Assembly (NCBI GenBank): GCA_003519965.1
Contig: DOVS01000036.1
Span: forward strand, 1-8,714
Reading direction: 5' to 3'
Length of the DNA stretch: 8,714 nucleotides
Source of the DNA: Betaproteobacteria bacterium
GTDB taxonomy: Bacteria; Pseudomonadota; Gammaproteobacteria; Burkholderiales; UBA9220
Position numbers and translations under genes: made by a program
In this document: in pieces, positions 1-5,767 of the stretch
Position numbering within the stretch: position 1 is the stretch's first letter
Layout: the number at the start of each line of letters is the position of its first letter
The notes under the pieces: model-generated
The model's database searches: none
What the model saw: the letters and a program-made list of their open reading frames with translations, nothing else
Told to the model about the DNA's origin: nothing

Positions 1-178
1 TAGGCATGCCCTGGCCAGTCGCTGCCGATTGCCGCCATGCGCCGCACGGCCAGTAAGCAGGTTACCGACTATTTATCGGGGCGGCTGGCGGGGCGGCGGG
101 CAAGGCGCGGGATTATCTCCTCTTGGACGCTTCGGTGCATCGGTCGTCCCGGATGATCCGGCAGGTCGGCGCCGGGGT
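1..178. other. Left-edge stretch without a supported gene
   Basis: This is the region downstream of the DUF1015 gene. The plus-strand reading frames here are short and rich in Arg and Gly, and none looks like a known protein. On the minus strand a frame is open from about position 68 to the edge, with GTG at 47 and ATG at 38, but it shows only a dozen or so residues and has no ribosome binding site, so I do not call a gene. A 13-base near-palindrome (CCGGATGATCCGG, 149-161) lies about 20 bases past the DUF1015 stop. It could fold into a short hairpin but has no U-run in either direction, so it is not a convincing terminator. Confidence 0.5.
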
Positions 179-1420
179 TCAATCGAGCATGTGGGAAACC
201 AGCCCATCCGCTAGTTTGGGCTCGAACCATGTGGATTTTGGCGGCATCACTTCTCCGGCGTCGGCTACCGCCATCAAGTCTTCCATTCGTGTCGGATACA
301 ATGCAAAGGCGACGGCCATATTGCCGCTATCCACCCGTTTCTCCAGCTCGCCCAGGCCGCGAATGCCGCCCACGAAGTCGATGCGCTTGTCGCGGCGGGG
401 ATCTTCGATATCGAGCAATGGCGAAATCACGTGGTTTTGCAGCAGGCTGACGTCGAGCCGCGCGACCGGATCGTTGACGGGAACCAACGCCGGATCGATG
501 ACCAAGCGGTACCACTGGCCGGGAAGGTAAAGGCCGAACTCGCCCGGTTTGTCCGGTCCGACTGCATCCGCGCTGGGATGGATCGCGAATTTTTCGCCGA
601 TTTTCGCCAACAGCGCGTCGCTGTGCATCCCATTTAGATCGGCGACTACGCGATTGTAGTCGAGAATTTTCATCTGATGGTGGGGAAAAATCACCGCCAG
701 GAAATAATTGTAATCCTCTTCGCCGGTATGCTGCGGATTAGCGGCGCGGCGCGCGGCGGCGACTCGCGAGGCGGCCGCCGAGCGGTGGTGACCGTCGGCA
801 ATATAGAGCGTGGGCATGGCGTCGAACGCCTGGGTCAGCCGGGCGGCGGCGTCATTGTCACGGACGACCCAGAGCGTGTGGCGCACCCCATCATCGGCGA
901 TGACATCCGCATCGGGCGCACCGCTGGCGGCGTGGGCGAGCAGCGTCTCTACTTCGGGGGCGCGAGGATGCGCCAACAGCACTGGCCCGGTCTGTGCGTT
1001 GAGCGCGTCGATTTGGCGCACTCGGTCGTCTTCTTTGTCGGGGCGGGTAAATTCATGACGGCGGATGCGGTTGCCATCGTAGTCTTGAACCGATGCGGCG
1101 GCGACGATCCCGGTCTGAGTGTGGTCGCCCATGATTAAGCGATAGACGTAGTAATAGGGCTGCGGGTCGCGCGCTAGGATACCTTCCGTCAGCATGCCGC
1201 GCAGGTTTTCGGCGCCCTTGGCGTACACTGCGGGCGCGTAGGGAGACGTCGCGGCCGGCAGGTCGATTTCCGGTTTGGAAATATGGAGGAAGCTACATGG
1301 TTTTTCAGCGACGCGCAGCCGCGCTTCGTCGGAGGAGAGGACGTCGTAGGGCGGAGCCGCTACGTCACTGGCGCGGGAGGAAATGGGACGCAGGCCGGTG
1401 AAGGGGCGAATCAGATGCAT
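179..1420 (-). CDS. DUF1015 family protein
   Basis: This 413-residue protein matches the DUF1015 family along its whole length. The N-terminus (MHLIRPFTGLRP, then AAPPYDVL near residue 21) is typical. The family hallmark YIADGHHR lies at residues 206-213. The C-terminal signature MPPKSTWFEPKL is at about 392-403, close to the natural end. Length is normal for the family. The start is well supported: an AAGGAA ribosome binding site sits at 1427-1432, six bases before the ATG. The protein has no signal peptide or membrane segment, so it is probably cytoplasmic. Its biochemical function is not established to my knowledge. The DGHHR motif recalls the ParB/sulfiredoxin-type fold, some of whose members are free-serine kinases, but that is inference. 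The gene lies 63 bp downstream of mfd on the same strand and is likely co-transcribed with it. Confidence 0.93.
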   Translation of the reverse strand: MHLIRPFTGLRPISSRASDVAAPPYDVLSSDEARLRVAEKPCSFLHISKPEIDLPAATSPYAPAVYAKGAENLRGMLTEGILARDPQPYYYVYRLIMGDHTQTGIVAAASVQDYDGNRIRRHEFTRPDKEDDRVRQIDALNAQTGPVLLAHPRAPEVETLLAHAASGAPDADVIADDGVRHTLWVVRDNDAAARLTQAFDAMPTLYIADGHHRSAAASRVAAARRAANPQHTGEEDYNYFLAVIFPHHQMKILDYNRVVADLNGMHSDALLAKIGEKFAIHPSADAVGPDKPGEFGLYLPGQWYRLVIDPALVPVNDPVARLDVSLLQNHVISPLLDIEDPRRDKRIDFVGGIRGLGELEKRVDSGNMAVAFALYPTRMEDLMAVADAGEVMPPKSTWFEPKLADGLVSHMLD

Positions 1421-1426
1421 GTGCGG

Positions 1427-1432
1427 TTCCTT
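1427..1432 (-). promoter_or_regulatory. Ribosome binding site of the DUF1015 gene
   Basis: The minus strand reads AAGGAA six bases upstream of the ATG at 1420. It is the best Shine-Dalgarno match seen before any gene in this window, and it fixes the start of the DUF1015 protein. Confidence 0.75.
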
Positions 1433-1449
1433 GACAGCGGAAATCCATT

Positions 1450-1477
1450 ATTTTACTGGAAAATCCGCCGGTGTCGC
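1450..1477 (-). promoter_or_regulatory. Possible weak sigma-70 promoter for the DUF1015 gene
   Basis: In the 63-bp gap between mfd and the DUF1015 gene, the minus strand reads GCGACA (1477-1472), a 16-base spacer, then TAAAAT (1455-1450). These match four and five of six consensus positions. Transcription would start near 1443 and give a leader of about 22 bases that contains the AAGGAA site. The match is only partial, and an imperfect inverted repeat (about 1436-1470) covers the same bases, so this is a candidate only. Read-through from mfd is equally plausible. Confidence 0.3.
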
Positions 1478-1483
1478 CGTTCG

Positions 1484-4400
1484 CTACGCCGCAAGTTCCT
1501 TAATCAACGATTGCACCGCGTCTACCCGCGCCTCGATGGTCGGCAATTCAAGGGAGACTTTCAAGCGGTCCGGCCCGTTTAACCGATAGTTCGGCTGATG
1601 CTGGATGAGGTGAATGATTTTGCCCGGATCAATGGTCGACTGGGGTTCAAAATGCAGCTGTACGACGCTGGCGTCGGCGTCGATGCGCAAAATGCCCAAC
1701 GGCTGGGCGAGCAGCCGCAGACGATGGCTATCCAGCAGTAACTTGGCGGATTGGGGCGGCAAGCCGAAGCGGTCGATCAGTTCTTCGTGGATAGCGTCCA
1801 ATTCTTCCAGGGAGGCGCAATGGGCCATCCGTTTGTAAAGTTGAAGGCGTTCATTAATGTCGCCGCAGTAATCGTCCGGCAGCAGCGCCGGTGCGTGAAG
1901 GTTGATTTCGGTGGTGACGTGGAGCGGCTCCAGCGCGTCCATGCTGGGCTCCTTGCCGTTTTTAAGGGACTGTACCGCGGCGTCGAGCATCTCGGTATAG
2001 AGATTGAATCCCACTTCTTGCATTTCGCCGCTTTGGGACTCGCCGAGGACCTCGCCGGCGCCGCGGATTTCCAGGTCGTGCATGGCGAGATAAAAGCCGG
2101 CGCCTAGGTCTTCCAGCATTTGGATCGCTTCCAGGCGTTTTTTCGCCTGGGGGGTCAGCGCCTCTAGTTCCGGGGTTAGGAGATAGGCGTAGGCTTGATG
2201 GTGGGAGCGCCCCACTCGCCCGCGCAATTGATGTAGCTGGGCGAGGCCGAAGCGGTCGGCGCGGTTGATAATGATGGTGTTGGCGCTAGGAATGTCGATG
2301 CCGGTTTCGATGATCGTGGTGCATAACAGCAGATTGAAGCGTTGCCGGTAAAAGTCGCGCATAACGCGTTCCAGCTCTCGTTCGGGCATTTGGCCATGCG
2401 CGATGGCGATGCGCGCCTCGGGCAGTAACTTCTCTAGTTTTTCCCGCATAGCATTAATCGTTTCTACGGCATTGTGGAGAAAATAGACTTGGCCGCCGCG
2501 TTTCAGCTCGCGCAGCGCGGCTTCGTGGATTACGCCATCGCTGTAGCCGGAGACGAAGGTTTTAATCGCCAAGCGCCGCTGCGGGGCGGTCGCGATGACG
2601 GAAAACTCGCGCAATCCCTCCATTGCCATCGCCAGCGTCCGGGGGATCGGCGTTGCGGTCAGCGTGAGAATGTCCACTTCGGCGCGCAGCGATTTCAGGC
2701 GTTCTTTCTGGCGCACGCCGAAACGGTGTTCTTCGTCGATAATCGCCAATCCCAGATTGTTAAAGCGGGTGTCGCCTTGCAGCAGACGATGGGTGCCGAT
2801 AATAATGTCGATTTTCCCTGCCGCTAAGTCCGCCAGCGTCGCTTTTTGCTCCTTGGCCGAGCGGAAGCGGGAAAGCTCCGCAATTTTCACCGGCCAGTCG
2901 GCGAAACGGTCGGAAAATGTCTGGAAATGTTGTTCCGCCAGCAGTGTGGTCGGCACCAGCACCGCGACTTGCGTTTCCGCCGCTACCGCGATGAATGCGG
3001 CGCGCAACGCCACTTCGGTTTTGCCGAAGCCGACATCGCCGCATACGAGCCGGTCCATTGCATGCGGTGCGCGCATATCCTGGATGACGGCGGCGATTGC
3101 CGCTGCTTGGTCGGGCGTTTCCTCGAAGCCGAAGCCCGCGGCGAATGCTTCGTAATCGTGCGGACTGAGCGGAAAGGCGCGGCCGTTGCGCGCGGCGCGC
3201 AATGCGTATAGGTGAAGCAGCTCGGCGGCGGTGTCGCGTACTTGTTTTAATGCCCGGCGCCGCGCCTTTTCCCACTGTCCGCTGCCGAGTTTATGCAGCG
3301 GCGCCGCTTCCGGCGCCGCGCCGTAATAGCGGCTGATGAGATGAAGCTGAGAGACCGGTACATACAGTTTATCGGCGCCCGCATATTCCAGTGCGAGAAA
3401 CTCGGTCGCGCCCTCTCCTAAATCGAGGTTCGCTAGCCCTTGATAACGGCCGATGCCGTGCTGCTCATGGACCACCGGGTCGCCGATCTTAATCTCGCTT
3501 AAGTCGCGCAGCATATATTCCGAGGCGCTCCGCCGGCGCCCCTCCCGCTGCCGCGGTTGACGGGCTTCTTGGGCGTAGAGTTCGCGCTCGGTGACGATGG
3601 CGAGTTGTTCGCCAGGGAGGATAAACCCATCGGATAAGGGGGCGACGCCCAGCATGAACGGGTCGTCGGCGGCAAGGAAATCATCGAAGCCGCCGCACGG
3701 CGCCGGCTGTAGTCGATATTCCCGTAACGCTTGCTGCATTGTTTCGCGCCGGCCAGGGCCTTCCGCCAAGAGCAGCGTGCGGCCGCCGAATGTGTCCAGG
3801 AAGTGGCGCAATTTTGCCCAGGGATCGGCGGCGCGGCGCTCTACTTCCAGAGAGGGCGGCGTGCGGGTGTCGGCGGCCCAGGCTTTTCCGCCTTCTTCGC
3901 TAGGGGCGATCAGTTCGATTCGGGGATAAGGTTTGGCCGCGGTGAAAAAGGCCTCTACTGGCAGGAATAGCTCCGTTGGCGGCAGCGGCGGACGGTCATG
4001 GCCGCCGGCAAGCAGCCGGTAGCGGGACAGGGTCTCTTCCCAAAAATGCTGCACCGCGTTTCCCACGGCATGGTGAAAACACAACGTAGCGTCTGGCGGC
4101 AGGTAATCGAATAGGGTGGCGGTCCGGTCGAAAAACAACGGCAGATAATATTCTATCCCAGCCGGTGCAAGCCCCTGGCTAATATCCTTATACAGTCGGC
4201 TGTTAGAGGGGTCGCCCTCGAATTGTTCGCGGAAATTGCGGCGGAAGCGGCTGATGGCGTCATTGTCCAGAGGGAATTCGCGCGCCGGCAGCAGCCGGAT
4301 TTCGTTCACGGGGTAAATGCTGCGCTGGGTATCCGCGTCGAAGGCGCGAATCGTTTCGATCTCGTCGTCGAACAGATCGAGACGGTAAGGCAGCGCGCTG

Positions 4401-4918
4401 CCGCTGGGGAATAGGTCGATCAATCCGCCGCGAAAGCAATATTCGCCCGCGCTAAGCACCTGCTGTACATGATGGTAGCCGGCGAGGGTAAGCTGATGGC
4501 GCAGCGCGCCCTCGTCGAGTTTTTGCCCCTTCTGTAGATGGAAGGCGTGGGCGGCGAGAAAAGCCACTGGCGGCAGCCGGTAAAGGGCGGTGGCGGCGGC
4601 GGTAATCAACACATCGCAGCGGCCTTGCATGGCTTGGTACAGGGTGGATAGCCGTTCCGACACCAAATCTTGGTGGGGAGAAAAAATATCGTAGGGCAGC
4701 GTCTCCCAGTCCGGTAGTAGGCGCACGGTTGTTTGCGGTGTGAAATAGCCGATTTCTTCCCGCAAGCGCTGGGCGTCCCCAGCGGTTTCCGTAATGACGA
4801 CTAAAGGCCGACAGTCTTTCGCCAACTGCGCTAGGGCTAACGCATCGCTAGCGCCGGTGAGTTTGCCGATCCGCCGATGCTGGCCGGGCCGTGGGGGGAG
4901 CGAAGGGATTAACTTCAT
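1484..4918 (-). CDS. mfd: Transcription-repair coupling factor Mfd
   Basis: Mfd is a DNA translocase that removes RNA polymerase stalled at lesions and recruits UvrA for nucleotide excision repair. From the preferred start the protein has 1144 residues, almost the length of E. coli Mfd. Domains in order: a UvrB-like N-terminal module that lacks a Walker A (about 1-330); the RNA-polymerase-interacting CarD-like domain (about 479-530); then the RecG-like motor with Walker A GDVGFGKT (627-634), DEEH (728-731), TATP (754-757), TGIDIP (872-877) and QLRGRVGRS (897-905). The translocation region containing EIRGAGEVLG and a C-terminal TRCF domain (about 1000-1105) follow. The frame is open to an upstream ATG at 5053, but those 45 extra residues are low-complexity and would span the TATAAT box at 4973-4978. 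MKLIPSLPP at 4918 is therefore the better start, although no Shine-Dalgarno precedes it. The stop is TAG at 1486-1484. The gene looks intact. Confidence 0.97.
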   Translation of the reverse strand: MKLIPSLPPRPGQHRRIGKLTGASDALALAQLAKDCRPLVVITETAGDAQRLREEIGYFTPQTTVRLLPDWETLPYDIFSPHQDLVSERLSTLYQAMQGRCDVLITAAATALYRLPPVAFLAAHAFHLQKGQKLDEGALRHQLTLAGYHHVQQVLSAGEYCFRGGLIDLFPSGSALPYRLDLFDDEIETIRAFDADTQRSIYPVNEIRLLPAREFPLDNDAISRFRRNFREQFEGDPSNSRLYKDISQGLAPAGIEYYLPLFFDRTATLFDYLPPDATLCFHHAVGNAVQHFWEETLSRYRLLAGGHDRPPLPPTELFLPVEAFFTAAKPYPRIELIAPSEEGGKAWAADTRTPPSLEVERRAADPWAKLRHFLDTFGGRTLLLAEGPGRRETMQQALREYRLQPAPCGGFDDFLAADDPFMLGVAPLSDGFILPGEQLAIVTERELYAQEARQPRQREGRRRSASEYMLRDLSEIKIGDPVVHEQHGIGRYQGLANLDLGEGATEFLALEYAGADKLYVPVSQLHLISRYYGAAPEAAPLHKLGSGQWEKARRRALKQVRDTAAELLHLYALRAARNGRAFPLSPHDYEAFAAGFGFEETPDQAAAIAAVIQDMRAPHAMDRLVCGDVGFGKTEVALRAAFIAVAAETQVAVLVPTTLLAEQHFQTFSDRFADWPVKIAELSRFRSAKEQKATLADLAAGKIDIIIGTHRLLQGDTRFNNLGLAIIDEEHRFGVRQKERLKSLRAEVDILTLTATPIPRTLAMAMEGLREFSVIATAPQRRLAIKTFVSGYSDGVIHEAALRELKRGGQVYFLHNAVETINAMREKLEKLLPEARIAIAHGQMPERELERVMRDFYRQRFNLLLCTTIIETGIDIPSANTIIINRADRFGLAQLHQLRGRVGRSHHQAYAYLLTPELEALTPQAKKRLEAIQMLEDLGAGFYLAMHDLEIRGAGEVLGESQSGEMQEVGFNLYTEMLDAAVQSLKNGKEPSMDALEPLHVTTEINLHAPALLPDDYCGDINERLQLYKRMAHCASLEELDAIHEELIDRFGLPPQSAKLLLDSHRLRLLAQPLGILRIDADASVVQLHFEPQSTIDPGKIIHLIQHQPNYRLNGPDRLKVSLELPTIEARVDAVQSLIKELAA

Positions 4919-4936
4919 TGGGGGAGCGCCGATGCT

Positions 4937-4959
4937 CGGACGAGCTTGCACATTGTCCG
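4937..4959 (-). other. Small inverted repeat in the mfd leader
   Basis: CGGAC (4937-4941) and GTCCG (4955-4959) could pair across a 13-base loop in the predicted mfd leader RNA, between the -10 box and the start codon. The stem is only five base pairs, so a chance occurrence is quite possible. It is listed because the leader has no Shine-Dalgarno and any structure there could matter for translation. Confidence 0.2.
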
Positions 4960-4980
4960 TGAAAAGGCGACTATTATACC
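4953..4980 (+). promoter_or_regulatory. Possible promoter for the PilZ gene, overlapping that of mfd
   Basis: On the plus strand, TTGTCC (4953-4958), a 16-base spacer and TATACC (4975-4980) form a weak sigma-70-like pair; TATTAT (4972-4977) is an alternative -10. Transcription would begin near 4987, which leaves little or no leader for the ATG at 4993 and favours a later start codon. The hexamers overlap the mfd -10 box on the other strand. An 8-base palindrome TACCGGTA (4977-4984) sits directly beside them. Confidence 0.25.
4973..4978 (-). promoter_or_regulatory. -10 box of the mfd promoter
   Basis: The minus strand reads a perfect TATAAT here. It lies 54 bases upstream of the preferred mfd ATG at 4918 and would give a leader of roughly 48 bases. 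No good -35 hexamer stands at 16-18 bases (the minus strand reads CCCATC, GCCCAT or CGCCCA there), and there is no TG extension, so the promoter may be weak or activator-assisted. The box is also an argument against the longer mfd reading frame. Confidence 0.5.
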
Positions 4981-5037
4981 GGTAATCGACGGATGATGGG
5001 CGCTCGGCGGGGCGGGATGGAAGCGAGTGGGTCGAGG

Positions 5038-5661
5038 ATGGTGAAAAGCACACGAAATTTCGGACGGGCGGGAACTAAGAAGTCTGCGGATCGGCCCCTG
5101 GAGGAAGACTTGGCCGAAGCGCTCGTCGATCCGGGCCAAGCGCTGGTTTCCACGGCTCCCGTGGACGGCGAACCGGCTCAGGATATTCTGCGGGAGCGCA
5201 TTCGCGGCTTAGAGGCGCTCCTCAAGGAGAAAGAACGGACGCTGGAAGAGTACCGCGAGCGCGAGGTGCGGCTATCGCAGCAATTGGTGGCGGTTTCCCG
5301 GCCAATGGAGCATCGGGCCTACCAACGCTACCCGGTGGACTGGAAAGCGGCGTTGGTGAGCGAAGAGGCGGCGGGACAACAAATATTCTATGGCCGGGCG
5401 AGCGATGTTTCCCTGGGCGGGATGAGTTTCTTGTGCGATCACAATATTTTTTTTCGGGAGACGATGACGGCGCTGCTCTCGGTGCCGCCGTTAATTAGCG
5501 GCGGCAAGGAAAAAATTGTCGAAGCGAGCGGCCGCATGATCTACACGGTGCTTGCCGCCTCCATCCAGCAATTCCGAGTAGGCATTCAATTCGTCGAGTT
5601 CAAGGGCGATGGCAAGACCGCTTTGGAAGAGTATTTGGCGACACGTTACTCTTACGCATAG
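5038..5661 (+). CDS. Coiled-coil PilZ-domain protein, probable c-di-GMP effector
   Basis: The C-terminal half is a PilZ domain, the cyclic-di-GMP binding module of many motility, adhesion and polysaccharide regulators. From this start (207 residues) the two ligand motifs are both present: RAYQR, fitting RxxxR, at 93-97 and DVSLGG, fitting DxSxxG, at 123-128. The barrel's end is seen as FRVGIQFVEF near 180-189. A charged stretch rich in Leu, Glu and Arg (about 47-85) upstream looks like a coiled coil and may oligomerise the protein or bind a partner. There is no signal peptide or membrane segment. Start choice is uncertain. In-frame ATGs exist at 4993, 4996 and 5017, and a GTG at 5041. I prefer 5038 because it leaves room for a promoter and has a weak GAGTGG seven bases upstream. 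The gene is divergent from mfd. No GGDEF or EAL enzyme is in the window, so the pathway it controls is unknown. Confidence 0.85.
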   Translation: MVKSTRNFGRAGTKKSADRPLEEDLAEALVDPGQALVSTAPVDGEPAQDILRERIRGLEALLKEKERTLEEYREREVRLSQQLVAVSRPMEHRAYQRYPVDWKAALVSEEAAGQQIFYGRASDVSLGGMSFLCDHNIFFRETMTALLSVPPLISGGKEKIVEASGRMIYTVLAASIQQFRVGIQFVEFKGDGKTALEEYLATRYSYA

Positions 5662-5666
5662 CGAAC

Positions 5667-5692
5667 TGGCGCGTACCGATGCGCCATGCTTT
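5667..5692 (+). terminator. Hairpin after the PilZ gene, possible weak terminator
   Basis: TGGCGCGT (5667-5674) and ATGCGCCA (5679-5686) form an 8-bp stem with one G-U pair around an ACCG tetraloop, starting six bases after the PilZ stop codon. It is followed by TGCTTT, so the U-tract is short. It could act as a weak intrinsic terminator or as a 3'-end stabiliser. If it terminates, the downstream sensor kinase needs its own promoter. Confidence 0.42.
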
Positions 5693-5767
5693 AAAACGTT
5701 CAACGGCGTTGCACTGGCGTTGTTATCTTTTCACGGGCTGGGTCAAGCACGTAAATTCTCGACAGTA
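5693..5767 (+). other. Spacer ahead of the sensor kinase gene
   Basis: This is the rest of the gap between the PilZ hairpin and the preferred kinase start. The best promoter-like pair I can find is TTCAAC (5699-5704), an 18-base spacer and TTATCT (5723-5728), which is poor. No convincing Shine-Dalgarno stands before the ATG at 5768. I see no operator-like repeat. Confidence 0.25.

Noticed and set aside
1..68. Start of a further minus-strand gene at the left edge
   Set aside because: Only about a dozen residues after ATG 38 are visible, with no ribosome binding site and no recognisable sequence.
149..161. Near-palindrome CCGGATGATCCGG as a terminator for the DUF1015 gene
   Set aside because: The stem is short and no run of U follows on the minus strand, so there is no basis for calling a terminator.
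677..1138. Plus-strand frame of 153 codons across the DUF1015 gene
   Set aside because: It is antisense to a well-conserved gene whose own ribosome binding site and motifs are clear; the Gly/Arg/Val-rich product resembles nothing I know.
1436..1470. Imperfect inverted repeat between mfd and DUF1015 as a terminator
   Set aside because: The stem is broken by mismatches, the loop is large and no U-run follows. The next gene follows closely with a good ribosome binding site.
2595..3155. Plus-strand open frame of 186 codons inside mfd
   Set aside because: It is antisense to the conserved motor region of Mfd, has a Ser/Arg/Ala-rich composition typical of a shadow of GC-rich coding sequence, and shows no domain or ribosome binding site.
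2760..3275. Minus-strand frame of 171 codons inside mfd
   Set aside because: It is an out-of-phase reading of the Mfd helicase motifs, Arg-rich with no recognisable fold. The Mfd frame across the same bases is clearly the real one.
4919..5053. 45-residue N-terminal extension of Mfd
   Set aside because: It is Ser/Pro/Arg-rich, not expected from E. coli Mfd, and would span the best -10 box in the region.
5609..5767. 53-residue N-terminal extension of the sensor kinase
   Set aside because: It overlaps the PilZ gene by 53 bases, passes through the hairpin at 5667-5686, and adds residues not needed by the membrane-CHASE layout.
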